64,000 nucleotides of DNA from Lachnoclostridium sp. An76 (GTDB lineage: Bacteria; Bacillota; Clostridia; Lachnospirales; Lachnospiraceae). The translations under genes were made by a program, and so were the position numbers. Location of the stretch: the NCBI RefSeq assembly GCF_002161355.1, contig NZ_NFHL01000002.1, positions 1-64,000 on the forward strand. Reading direction: 5' to 3'. The notes under the pieces are model-generated. The model worked only from the letters and a program-made list of their open reading frames with translations. It did no database searches and was not told where the DNA came from. Positions 50,426 to 59,373 of the stretch are shown here, piece by piece (position 1 is the stretch's first letter; each line of letters begins with the position of its first letter).

Positions 50426-53400
50426 TCAAAGCTCCCTTTCCGCGCTCTTTTTTTGCGCTGTCTTTTTGTGTTCCGTCTTGGGCTGGCTTTTCAGCTGCTC
50501 CATTACGGACTTTTTCTTTTCCCGTTCCTCTCGATGGACGGCTGCTGCCAAGTCCATAAGAGAAATGGGCTGACCACTGCGGGCCTGTTGTTCCAGCTGG
50601 GCCACTGTCGGCTCCTTTGGGCCGTTATTGATGATACCGTCGATCATGCCGTAATCATCTTCCACCGTCATTTCCGCATTTCTCAGCGAATTTTCCGGCA
50701 AGAAACCTTGCACCTGGGTGAAACCAACACTGTCGCAGTAATGACAGGATACCTGACCATTCTGCTTGATGGCAACGATGTCACTGACGCTCATAGACGG
50801 GCTGTGAAAATCCACCGGCTTTTGCAGATTGAACTGCTCATACAGCCTTTCCAGCTGCTCCATAGTGCTGCCGGAACCGTCCAGAGGGGCGGTATAGATA
50901 AGGTCATAGTTACTCCGCTCTACGGACAGATTGTGCGATTGCAGCCAATCCAGATTCATAAAACGCACATTCTGCGGGTCATCCTTGCTCACCTGATAAA
51001 TAGCAAAACAATTTCCCTCATGGGAAAGAAACGCCTGTTCCCGTTCCAACTGCCGATCCTGTCGTTCCAAAACTTTTTCGTGAAAGTCCGGGCTTTGCTC
51101 CCATTCCTCGCGGGACACAGCAAAGATACCGTCATGGGCGTCCAGGTCGGCAGTGTCAAAGGCCATTTCCGGGTTTTCACCCTCCTGGACGATATAAACG
51201 GTCAGGTCTCGCTCCATCAGCTCATAGGCTCGCTCTTTGGAGAGGGGCAGAAGGTCACCGTCCAGGTAGCCGCATTTCTCCAGATCATCCTGAGTCAGTG
51301 CCGGGTCCGGCATGGGATACTCGTCCAACGCCTGCTCCTGGGCATCCGGCAGCTGGGTGGCGGCAGCTTCTGTGGTCTGCTGGCTGACCTGTTCCTGCAT
51401 CTGGTGGTAAGCCGCCTCCTGCAAAGTCTCGATCATGGACAGCGGCGCATACTTGATGGACTTGCCGCCCATCCCCAGGTCCTCGCAGATATGGCTAACC
51501 GCTGTGGAACGGCCCATATCCGGCCCGTCCAACTGGCCGCCGTCCATCTGCTTCATGGTTGCCACATCGTAGAGCGTGTAGTCCCAGCCGGTGTCGCAGG
51601 GCTGAACATGAAGGTAGCTGGTATCATCCAGCACCAACAGGGCCTCCCGGTACTCGGCGCTGGGCTGGACACTTTCGGTATTTTCCGGCTCGGTCAGCTG
51701 TTCCGGTTCAGTCATCGGCACCAGCTGATCCAAGCGTCCCATAAGCTCGGCAGCTTTTTGGGTGGTTTCATCCGGTTCATCCTCGTTCACGATATTCTGG
51801 AGCCATTCGCGTACACCGCTGGCATCTCCGCTTCGGAGTGTGGCAGTCAGTTCGTGCAGTGCGTCCTCACGGCTATCTGCATTGTTCCGATACTCATAAG
51901 GGTCATAATCGAAAGTGAACTGGTCGATGTCTGCTGCCAGCTGCTCGATAGAGTCCTGCTGCGGTTCCGTGGCGGCAGTCAGGTCAATGCCGCGCTCCTT
52001 GCAGATTTCCTTGTAGTTGCGCTCGATGTCGTTAATCAGCTCGCAGGAAGTCTTGTTGATGGTCTCCAGACTGGCCCGCAGCTCCTTCAGCTCCTTGTCC
52101 TTCGACCAGGAAGCGATGTAGCCAAAACTGTTCTCGCCGGTCTGGATGCCGAAATACTGGCAAACCGCATAAGAAATGCTCTCGGCCTCCACTTCCTCGG
52201 TGTTGCGGTTCTTGGCGGCCTGTTTCACCGCCGTCAGATCTTCCTCCACTTCCAACCGCCACTCAAACCGATTCTCGTCCACATAGCGCCAGCCTTCCTC
52301 GGCGGCGGCCTGTTCCGCCTCTGCTTCGGTGGCGAAGTCCAGACGGAAGTCATGCTTGGTGCCGCCCTCGCTCACCATCACGATCTTCCAGGTCGGCTCC
52401 GCTTCGTACTTTTTGGGGTCGTGGAGCTTACTGTGCGCGGTCTCATGGACAGCGGCGGAAACAGTCTGCACCTCGCTCATGCCTTCCCGGATGGCGATCC
52501 GCTGCTGGTCAGAGGAGAAATAGCCGTCCATGTTCTCGGCCATCGGCTCAAACTCGATGGGAACCGGAGCCGAGCGGCGCAGAGCTTCCATGAAAGCCTC
52601 ATAGTGCGGCACCGTCCCGGACAGGCTGGAGGCCAGCTCTGGCAGGGGCTTTCCGTCCGTCTGGCTCACATCGAACACCTTCACCGGACGGAACATGGGG
52701 ATTTCAATTTCTTTTTCCTCCATGACCGCCTTGCCATCCGCGTCCAGGATGGGTGCATGAGTATCCGGGTCGCGCTTCATTTCCTCGATCTTCTTTTTGT
52801 AGGGCGTGGGGGCAATGATGGTGATACCATGCTCACCCTTTTTCACATGGCGCTCAAACTGATTTTTCCACTTGTTGAACCCGGCCACCAGGGTGGCGTC
52901 CGGGCGCTGCATATAGATGAGCATGGTGTTGTTGACGGAGTAGCGGTGGAACTTGGACATGACGGACAGATAGCGCATATACTTCTCGCTCTCAAACAGT
53001 TCCTTGATACCCTGTTCAATGCCCGCTGTGATCTCTTGTAACCGTTCTCGATTGGTGGTCTTATCAGCCATGAATTTCACTCTCCTTTCCAATTTGGCTA
53101 TTTCTGATTGATGTTCGGCAATCCACAGCTTTTGCTCCTCCGGGCTGTTCTCCAGAAAAAAATCCAGCAGATAGCCCACATAGTCCTTTTTCTGGATTGC
53201 CTCCATGAATCGGGGATGTGGATTTTCCTCCGGTGTTTTGGGTGTGTAGTCCGTTTCCCACTTGCGGAGCAAATGAAAGTAGTCGGCCAGGACACGAAAG
53301 GCATGGTCTCGGTCCTCCTTGAATTTCTGCGCCTCGGATTTCTGGCGGACATGGCGTCGCCGGGGAGGGGCCTGACTGTCATAAGCCAGGCCAAAATCCT

Positions 53401-53647
53401 GGGCCAGCTTCTCGGCGGCCTCTTTGGGGGACAGATTGTAGAGCCTCGCTGTGAAGTCAATCACATCGCCGGTGGCTCCGCAGCCAAAGCAATAAAAATA
53501 TTCCTCGTTCAGCTTCATGCTGGGATTTTTGTCATCGTGGAAGGGACAACAGGCCATGCCGCTCCGGTTGACCTCGATTCCGTACATCTGCGCTGCTTCT
53601 CGGACGGTGATGGACTGCTTGACAGCCTCAAAGACACTTTCAGCCAT
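50426..53647 (-). CDS. CHC2 zinc finger fused to ArdC-like/YodL-type protein
   Basis: A 1073-residue protein. Residues 1-100: DnaG-type CHC2 zinc finger (CCPFHDDKNPSM, CFGCGATGDVIDF; C34, H37, C53, C56). Residues about 225-285: ArdC-like ssDNA-binding domain (YSVNNTMLIYMQRPDATLVA, KKGEHGITIIAP). Residue 401: zinc-peptidase motif HETAH. C-terminal half: LPD/YodL-like modules. An internal ATG at 53071 (residue 193) has a strong Shine-Dalgarno (GGAAAGGAG), and related elements often carry these as two genes, so a second, shorter product is likely. Could combine priming and anti-restriction functions. Confidence 0.83.
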   Translation of the reverse strand: MAESVFEAVKQSITVREAAQMYGIEVNRSGMACCPFHDDKNPSMKLNEEYFYCFGCGATGDVIDFTARLYNLSPKEAAEKLAQDFGLAYDSQAPPRRRHVRQKSEAQKFKEDRDHAFRVLADYFHLLRKWETDYTPKTPEENPHPRFMEAIQKKDYVGYLLDFFLENSPEEQKLWIAEHQSEIAKLERRVKFMADKTTNRERLQEITAGIEQGIKELFESEKYMRYLSVMSKFHRYSVNNTMLIYMQRPDATLVAGFNKWKNQFERHVKKGEHGITIIAPTPYKKKIEEMKRDPDTHAPILDADGKAVMEEKEIEIPMFRPVKVFDVSQTDGKPLPELASSLSGTVPHYEAFMEALRRSAPVPIEFEPMAENMDGYFSSDQQRIAIREGMSEVQTVSAAVHETAHSKLHDPKKYEAEPTWKIVMVSEGGTKHDFRLDFATEAEAEQAAAEEGWRYVDENRFEWRLEVEEDLTAVKQAAKNRNTEEVEAESISYAVCQYFGIQTGENSFGYIASWSKDKELKELRASLETINKTSCELINDIERNYKEICKERGIDLTAATEPQQDSIEQLAADIDQFTFDYDPYEYRNNADSREDALHELTATLRSGDASGVREWLQNIVNEDEPDETTQKAAELMGRLDQLVPMTEPEQLTEPENTESVQPSAEYREALLVLDDTSYLHVQPCDTGWDYTLYDVATMKQMDGGQLDGPDMGRSTAVSHICEDLGMGGKSIKYAPLSMIETLQEAAYHQMQEQVSQQTTEAAATQLPDAQEQALDEYPMPDPALTQDDLEKCGYLDGDLLPLSKERAYELMERDLTVYIVQEGENPEMAFDTADLDAHDGIFAVSREEWEQSPDFHEKVLERQDRQLEREQAFLSHEGNCFAIYQVSKDDPQNVRFMNLDWLQSHNLSVERSNYDLIYTAPLDGSGSTMEQLERLYEQFNLQKPVDFHSPSMSVSDIVAIKQNGQVSCHYCDSVGFTQVQGFLPENSLRNAEMTVEDDYGMIDGIINNGPKEPTVAQLEQQARSGQPISLMDLAAAVHREEREKKKSVMEQLKSQPKTEHKKTAQKKSAEREL

Positions 53648-53649
53648 GC

Positions 53650-53931
53650 TTACTCATTGCCTTTCTTGGGGGTGGGCGGCCTGTATCCGGCAGCCTTGGC
53701 CAGTTCACTGGCTGCCTTACGGCGCTCGGCGCTGTAAGGTTCCCGGACGGACACACAGCGTTTGGGAACGAGAAAGGTCTGGCGGTCCTTTTTCACAATC
53801 TGGTCCGGGTATTTCTCTGCCAGTCGCCGCAGCTTCTCCAGCAGCCGGGGGTCATGGGTATAGACCTCGGCGGTGGCTTCGGCCTGGTTGTAGAGGATGA
53901 TGGTTTCCTGTTCATAGCGTGAGAGCTTCAT
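53650..53931 (-). CDS. Small conserved protein of the conjugative element
   Basis: A 93-residue basic protein, MKLSRYEQETIILYNQAEAT, later LRRLAEKYPDQIVKKDRQTF and LVPKRCVSVREPYSAERRKA. The last residues are lysine-rich. Its start overlaps the topB stop by 4 nt, and 2 nt separate its stop from the next ATG, so it is in the operon core. No function recognised. Confidence 0.75.
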   Translation of the reverse strand: MKLSRYEQETIILYNQAEATAEVYTHDPRLLEKLRRLAEKYPDQIVKKDRQTFLVPKRCVSVREPYSAERRKAASELAKAAGYRPPTPKKGNE

Positions 53932-56027
53932 CGTTTGCCACCTTTCTGCTGGTCAAACTCCAGCTTGAAGTTGGCGTACTGCCCATCATCCGCCAACACC
54001 ACAGTGGCATCGTAGGTCTTGCCGGTTTTCTCGGAGTACAAGCCCCTCACATGAGCGCGGCCATCTTTGAGCAGTGCCGTTACGATGGCTTTGGTAGGTT
54101 GCTTGTGCTTCATCTCCCACCACTTGTTGTTTTTCCAAATTGCAAATTTGCAAGATTCTGTCTGACAGAAGAAGCCTTTTTGCATTTCTGCAACCTCTCC
54201 GCCACAGCGGGGGCATTTGCCCACCACTTCGTGGGAAGGGCTGAACAAATACTCCGTTCCCTTGATAGCTTGATAGGTTCCCACAAGTTCTTTGAGCATG
54301 GCACTAATCCCAGCCATGAAATCCTCCGGGGCCAGCTCGCCACGCTCGATCTCACCCAGCCGGTACTCCCACTCAGCAGTCAGAAGGGGCGATTGCAGCT
54401 GCTCCGGCAACACGGTGATAAGGGATACCGCGTCATGGGATGGCATGAGCTGCACGGTTTTCTTGCTCTTTTTGCGCTCCAAAAAGCCGGTGGAAACCAG
54501 CTTTTCCAGAATCCCGGCGCGGGTGGCCGGGGTCCCCAGGCCCTTGCGCTCGGCATCCTCCGGCATATCGTCCTTCCCGGCAGTCTCCATTGCGGAGAGT
54601 AGCGTATCTTCGGTGAAGTGCTTGGGCGGGGTGGTCTTGCCCTCCTTGACGGTAGCACCAGAAAGGGGCAGCGTCTGACCTTCAGACAGCTCAGGCAGAG
54701 CCTTGTCCTCGGGTTCTTTGTCCTGCTCCACATTCTTCAGCCCTGCGCGATAGGCAGCGTCCAGCGCCCGCCAGCCGTAATTTTTCACTGTGCGGCCTTT
54801 GGCAGTAAACTCCGCTCCGGCGCACTCGACAACAACGGCGGTTTCCGCAAAGGTATAGGGCTGGGCCACGGCGCACAGCAGGCGCAGAGCCACCAACTCC
54901 AGCACCGCCTTTTCGCCCACCGGCAGGCCGGACAGGTCCGCGCCCTGGAGGTTGCGGGTAGGGATCACTGCATGATGGTCGGTCACTTTCTTGTCGTTGA
55001 CAATCTGGGCGGCATTGCAGGCAATCTCCATGCCATTGGAAAAGGGCATCGCCCCGGCAGTGAGCTGGACCAGCTCCGGTAGACTCGCCGCCATATCCGA
55101 AGTCAAATAGCGGCTGTCCGTCCGAGGGTAGGTACAGAGCTTCTTTTCATACAAATTTTGCAGGTAGTCCAGGGTTTGCTGGGCGGTGAACCCCAGCAGC
55201 CGGTTGGCGTCCCGTTGGAGGGTGGTCAGGTCATAGAGGGCGGGCGGCTTCTCGGATTTGTTTTTGCGCCCCACTTTTTTCACTGTGGCAGCCGCACCTT
55301 GGCAGGCCGTTTTCAGCTGTTGGGCGGCAGCCTTGTCTGCCATGCGCTCCCCGGAAACGGTGAAACCGGGCAGCTCCAGTGTGACCGTGTAGAATGGCAC
55401 CGGCTTGAAGGTGTCGATCTCGGCTTCTCGCTGGACAATGAGGGCCAGCGTCGGGGACATGACACGTCCGATGTTGAGGGTCCGGTGGTACAGCACGGAA
55501 AACAGCCGGGTGGCATTGATACCCACCAGCCAGTCCGCTTTGGCGCGGCAGAGGGCCGCATCCCGCAGGCCGTCATAGTCTGCACCGGGGCGCAGGTTTG
55601 CAAAGCCCTCCCGGATGGCGGAATCCTCCATTGAGGAAATCCAGAGCCGCTTCATGGGCTTCTGGCAGCCCGCCAGCTCATAGACGCTGCGGAAGATCAG
55701 CTCCCCCTCGCGTCCGGCGTCGCAGGCGTTTACCACTTCGGTCACATCCGGGGCGTTCATCAGCTGCTTCAGCACATCAAACTGTTTCTTCTTGTCCTTG
55801 CTCACCACCATCTGCCAGGGTTCCGGCAGAATGGGCAGATCGTCATAGCGCCACTTGGCGTAGTCCGGGTTATAAGCGTCGGCGTCGGCCAGACCAGCCA
55901 GATGGCCCACACACCAGCTGACCCGCCAGCCGGCGCCCTCCAGATAGCCGTCCTTGCGGGCGGTGGCCCCAATCACGGCGGCCAGACTTTGGGCAACGGA
56001 CGGTTTCTCAGCGATCACCAGCTTCAT
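53928..56027 (-). CDS. topB: Type IA DNA topoisomerase (topoisomerase III)
   Basis: A 699-residue topoisomerase. TOPRIM domain at the start (LVIAEKPSVAQSLAAVIGA, CDAGREGELIFRSVYELAG), active-site region LYEKKLCTYPRTDSRYLTSD with the catalytic Tyr near residue 300, and a C-terminal zinc segment (CPRCGGEVAEMQKGFFCQTE). ICE-borne TopB probably resolves DNA during transfer. Overlaps the small downstream gene by 4 nt and the upstream one by 20 nt. Confidence 0.95.
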   Translation of the reverse strand: MKLVIAEKPSVAQSLAAVIGATARKDGYLEGAGWRVSWCVGHLAGLADADAYNPDYAKWRYDDLPILPEPWQMVVSKDKKKQFDVLKQLMNAPDVTEVVNACDAGREGELIFRSVYELAGCQKPMKRLWISSMEDSAIREGFANLRPGADYDGLRDAALCRAKADWLVGINATRLFSVLYHRTLNIGRVMSPTLALIVQREAEIDTFKPVPFYTVTLELPGFTVSGERMADKAAAQQLKTACQGAAATVKKVGRKNKSEKPPALYDLTTLQRDANRLLGFTAQQTLDYLQNLYEKKLCTYPRTDSRYLTSDMAASLPELVQLTAGAMPFSNGMEIACNAAQIVNDKKVTDHHAVIPTRNLQGADLSGLPVGEKAVLELVALRLLCAVAQPYTFAETAVVVECAGAEFTAKGRTVKNYGWRALDAAYRAGLKNVEQDKEPEDKALPELSEGQTLPLSGATVKEGKTTPPKHFTEDTLLSAMETAGKDDMPEDAERKGLGTPATRAGILEKLVSTGFLERKKSKKTVQLMPSHDAVSLITVLPEQLQSPLLTAEWEYRLGEIERGELAPEDFMAGISAMLKELVGTYQAIKGTEYLFSPSHEVVGKCPRCGGEVAEMQKGFFCQTESCKFAIWKNNKWWEMKHKQPTKAIVTALLKDGRAHVRGLYSEKTGKTYDATVVLADDGQYANFKLEFDQQKGGKR

Positions 56028-56226
56028 GGTTTTTCATCCTCCTTTCCCGCAGCCATGCGGTCAGCTGCCGGTGGCAGAATCCCACGCAGGGCTGACCGTC
56101 ACGGTAATTTCCGCAGCCATAACAGGGGTGGCCGGGAGATAAAGTAGGAGGACGGGAAGTTTCCTTCCCGCCCTCCGGCCTGCGTGTCATCATGCGTTCA
56201 TAGGGGCTGTCGGTGAAGCGGGTCAA
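56008..56226 (-). CDS. Small cysteine-rich protein upstream of topB
   Basis: A 72-residue protein, MTRFTDSPYERMMTRRPEGG, then GHPCYGCGNYRDGQPCVGFC with four Cys that may bind zinc. Overlaps both neighbours (4 nt with the CD1107-like gene, 20 nt with topB). Commonly seen beside topB in these elements; unknown function. Confidence 0.75.
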   Translation of the reverse strand: MTRFTDSPYERMMTRRPEGGKETSRPPTLSPGHPCYGCGNYRDGQPCVGFCHRQLTAWLRERRMKNHEAGDR

Positions 56227-56996
56227 ACCGTCTTGTCCTCGCTTTCCTCGTCGCCGCCCCCGTCAGCGTCCGGCTCGTCAGATTCCTCGGTCTCCCAGGA
56301 GTCCTCGTCCTCCTGATCGGTATCATCCTTGCCGTAGTCATAATCGTCCAAATTGTCGTTGCCCTTGGTCTTGGGTCTGCTTTTTACCAGCTTAAAGTAG
56401 GCAAAAGCGCCGCCGCCACCCATCAGAGCCAGCACCGCCAAAAGAATGGCCGGATTCAGTCCTGCGGGTTTCTGCGCCGGTTCTTCCGGTTCCGGGGTTT
56501 CTTCCGGGGTCTCCGGTTCCGGCTCCTTACCCGTGCAGGCGCTCATATTGGTGGCACACACCGGGCAGGCCGTATTCACCGCACCGGCCACACATTTCTC
56601 CGTACAGGTACAGGTGGCGGGCTGCTCCTGGGTGGTCTGACCGTCCTCCATCAGCGCCATCAGGTCCGCCTCGTCCACCTGGTTTAAGAAGTGGACAGCG
56701 GTTTCCTTGTCCTCGTTGGCCCGGTCAATGAGGATGTAGAAGTAGTTGCCTGCCTTGGTGGTGACGGTGATGAGCTGCTTGTTGTCGCCGAAATCATCCA
56801 CCAGGGCGGCGTTGCCATCCGGGATCAGGGCCGGACTGTCCTCGGTTTCCTCCACGACCACATTGCTGTCGTTGGTGGCATCCTCCGCCGGAAGTTCTTC
56901 CGTTCCCTGGGCAAAGGCAGTCACGGAAAGGCCCATCATCAGCACCAGGGCGGCGCAGAGGGCCGAAAGGGTTTTGAAAATTTTCTTATTCTTCAT
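56223..56996 (-). CDS. CD1107-family surface protein (DUF4366)
   Basis: A 257-residue exported protein: signal peptide FKTLSALCAALVLMMGLSVTAFA, extracellular domain (TTKAGNYFYILIDRANEDKE) with a Cys-rich patch (CTCTEKC, CPVC), a Pro/Glu-rich stalk, a transmembrane helix (NPAILLAVLALMGGGGAFAY) and a very acidic cytosolic tail. It is probably part of the transfer machinery at the membrane. The ATG at 56996 follows AGGAGG. Overlaps DUF4315 by 11 nt. Confidence 0.88.
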   Translation of the reverse strand: MKNKKIFKTLSALCAALVLMMGLSVTAFAQGTEELPAEDATNDSNVVVEETEDSPALIPDGNAALVDDFGDNKQLITVTTKAGNYFYILIDRANEDKETAVHFLNQVDEADLMALMEDGQTTQEQPATCTCTEKCVAGAVNTACPVCATNMSACTGKEPEPETPEETPEPEEPAQKPAGLNPAILLAVLALMGGGGAFAYFKLVKSRPKTKGNDNLDDYDYGKDDTDQEDEDSWETEESDEPDADGGGDEESEDKTV

Positions 56997-57243
56997 GGTC
57001 GGTATCCTCCTGTTCGTTGTAGTTGGCGGAGGCAGCGGCCATGCCAGGGACCGTACCACCGGAGAGCATGGCGTTCAGCTGCTCCGGGGTCAGCCGCAGG
57101 GCGCGCACCATCTGAACGATTTCCAGGTTCTCCGCCTCGGTTTTCTGCGCCTCCAGGGTTTTCAGCTTGTCCTGGTACTCCGCGATCTTCTCACGGACCT
57201 TGGCAATCTCCTGGTCAATGCGCTGGATTTTGTTCTTAGCCAT
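56986..57243 (-). CDS. DUF4315-family coiled-coil protein
   Basis: An 85-residue protein with a long coiled coil (IQRIDQEIAKVREKIAEYQD, LKTLEAQKTEAENLEIVQMV) followed by LRLTPEQLNAMLSGG. The ATG at 57243 follows AAAGGAG. It lies between the CHAP protein and the CD1107-like protein, as in other CTn elements. Confidence 0.88.
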   Translation of the reverse strand: MAKNKIQRIDQEIAKVREKIAEYQDKLKTLEAQKTEAENLEIVQMVRALRLTPEQLNAMLSGGTVPGMAAASANYNEQEDTDHEE

Positions 57244-57273
57244 TTCAATCACTCCTTTTCTCATAAATCGGCC

Positions 57274-59010
57274 TTACCAGTTCATCAGGCCGTAGCCCTT
57301 GATGCACTCGTAGGACAGGGAATAACTCTTGATCTTGCAGGCGTCGCCAGAATTGCCCTCCACGGTGTAGACCCGGCTGCCGTCTGTGCCGACCACAAGG
57401 CCCACATGGTCGGCGCTGCCATCCAGGTCCCAGTCAAAGAAGATGGCGTCGCCGGGGGCGATATTGGCGTAATCACGCCCGCCCCATTGTCCGTGAGACT
57501 GGAACCACGGAATACCCTGGGACTGGCAGGCGGCAAAGCGCGGCTCGGACAGCCCCATCTGGCCGTAGCACCAGGACACGAAGCAGGCGCACCATTCCAC
57601 ACGGGAATTGAAGCCGTACCAGCTCCAGTAGGGCTGACCGCCCACATTGCCCACCTGACTTTTGGCTATGTCCACCACGGCCTGATTGCCGGGGCGGGTG
57701 CCGTTGACGAATACCACGCCGGTCAGGTCCTCGGAGTTGCTCGTATCCGGGGAGCCGCCGCCGAAGATCAGCGGCTTGTTGCCCAGCGTCTGCCGGTACA
57801 CCTGGTACATTTCCAGCTGTTCCGGGGTTAGCAGCTCCGAAGCCACGGAAGATATGGGCTTGCTGGTGAGCTTCACATTCAGAATGTAATACTCATACGG
57901 GACTTCCTCGGTGGTCGTCTCGCCGGTCACGGGGTCCGTGGAAGTTTCGGTGCGGTATCGTATCTCCACTTCCTCGGTAAGCGTCAGTTCATACTGTGCG
58001 TCGAACACGCGCTCCAGCTCGGCCTGGGCGCTCTGCCGGGTATAGCCTTGCAGCACGGCGGACAGGTAGGCTGCCAGCTCATGGGGGTCATGCCCGATCA
58101 TATCCAGGTCATAGCGGTACTCGTCATACCCCGGATGGCTGCTTTCGATGTTGTCGATCTCGGCTTGCAAGGCCGTTTCTTTGGCAGCGTAGTCGGCCTC
58201 CACCGCCACCAGCTCAGGATCATCCGACGGGTAGGTGGTGCCGGACACCACGGAACCGATACTCTGCGCCATCATGGAGCAGGAGGACATGGTGTTGAGC
58301 AGCATACAGACCAGCAGGAAGATCGCACCCGCAATCAAAAAGCCCTTTTTGTGGCGCATGACAAACGCGCCCGCTTGCTGGGCTTTCTCCTTGACCGTCT
58401 TGGCCGCCTTGCCGGTGGCCTCCGCAGTCTTGGCGGTGTTCCCGACAGCTTGACCGGCGCGCTTGGCGGCAGCGTATTCCTTTTTGATGGCCTGTTTCTG
58501 CTGCCAGCGGGAGATGGGGTTGCTGGCAAGCTGGGGATTTTCCCGCAGGGACTTCTGATACAAGGCGTTCACATTGGCCTTCTCCAGCTTCTGCTCGGCC
58601 TGGGCCGCCTTGCGGTAGGGCTTCAACTTGTGGCTGCGGTAGCCTTCCCGTGCAAGCCTAACGCCGGTCTCGGCAGCCTCCTCGGACTTGTGGGCGCTCT
58701 CCACGCCCACATTGTCCTGTTCGGTCTCCCGGATTTCCTTGTGGAGCTTCCCCAGAGCGGCATTGGCGGGGGTATCCCGCACCGCATGGGACAATTTGGA
58801 GGGCGGCTTCTTCTTGTCCTCCAGCACCAGCTTGGTGGTCACTTTGCCGGTCTCCGGGTCCACCGTCTTTTGCCGGACCTGCTTTTTGGGGATTTTGGCC
58901 TGCGCCTTGTCTGCTTTGGCGGCGGCCTTGTCCGCCTTACGGATGGGCTTCTCCAGAGCCGGGTCAGCCCGTTCCTCGTCCGTAAAGCGCAGGCGCGGTT
59001 CCTTATTCAA
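57274..59010 (-). CDS. CD1108-family cell-wall hydrolase (CHAP domain)
   Basis: A 578-residue protein. Basic, Lys/Ala-rich cytosolic N-terminus to about residue 215; one transmembrane helix (KGFLIAGAIFLLVCMLLNTM); an extracellular segment with VTGETTTEEVPYEYYILNVK; then a CHAP-type amidase/endopeptidase with catalytic Cys in RVEWCACFVSWCYGQMG and His in SADHVGLVVGT. It is the wall-opening enzyme (VirB1-like) of the conjugation channel. Its ATG overlaps the stop of the next gene. Confidence 0.9.
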   Translation of the reverse strand: MNKEPRLRFTDEERADPALEKPIRKADKAAAKADKAQAKIPKKQVRQKTVDPETGKVTTKLVLEDKKKPPSKLSHAVRDTPANAALGKLHKEIRETEQDNVGVESAHKSEEAAETGVRLAREGYRSHKLKPYRKAAQAEQKLEKANVNALYQKSLRENPQLASNPISRWQQKQAIKKEYAAAKRAGQAVGNTAKTAEATGKAAKTVKEKAQQAGAFVMRHKKGFLIAGAIFLLVCMLLNTMSSCSMMAQSIGSVVSGTTYPSDDPELVAVEADYAAKETALQAEIDNIESSHPGYDEYRYDLDMIGHDPHELAAYLSAVLQGYTRQSAQAELERVFDAQYELTLTEEVEIRYRTETSTDPVTGETTTEEVPYEYYILNVKLTSKPISSVASELLTPEQLEMYQVYRQTLGNKPLIFGGGSPDTSNSEDLTGVVFVNGTRPGNQAVVDIAKSQVGNVGGQPYWSWYGFNSRVEWCACFVSWCYGQMGLSEPRFAACQSQGIPWFQSHGQWGGRDYANIAPGDAIFFDWDLDGSADHVGLVVGTDGSRVYTVEGNSGDACKIKSYSLSYECIKGYGLMNW

Positions 59011-59371
59011 ACCATTCCCCCAACATGAGGGAGGCCGTCATGTAGCGCAGCTCCACATAGACGGCCAGCCCCACAGGGTCACGGGAGGGGTGCTGAAGCA
59101 GATGGGCGTAGATCTGCGCCACCACATTGGCCAGCAGCTCGGACTGCCCGCCCTCGAAGATGACGATGGCCGGGACGCCGTTCATGGCGCACCAGATTTC
59201 CGTCAGGCGCAGCAGGCCCGCTTCGCCGTCCTCGTTCAGCTCCGCAGCCTGATCCGCCGCCGTGCGGGTCTCGCTGACGGCATCGGCCAGCTCGGTGAGC
59301 AGCTGGGTGCGCTCACCCTCCAGGGCATCGTCAAAAAACATCATGGTATTCAGTTCGGTGTTGGGTTTCAT
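59003..59371 (-). CDS. Conserved hypothetical protein between virB4 and the CHAP gene
   Basis: A 122-residue soluble protein (TELADAVSETRTAADQAAEL; AIVIFEGGQSELLANVVAQI; YVELRYMTASLMLGEWFE). Two starts are possible, 59377 and 59371, both behind AAGGAGG. It overlaps the CHAP gene by 8 nt. Likely cytosolic; I do not recognise the family. Confidence 0.75.
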   Translation of the reverse strand: MKPNTELNTMMFFDDALEGERTQLLTELADAVSETRTAADQAAELNEDGEAGLLRLTEIWCAMNGVPAIVIFEGGQSELLANVVAQIYAHLLQHPSRDPVGLAVYVELRYMTASLMLGEWFE

Positions 59372-59373
59372 GG

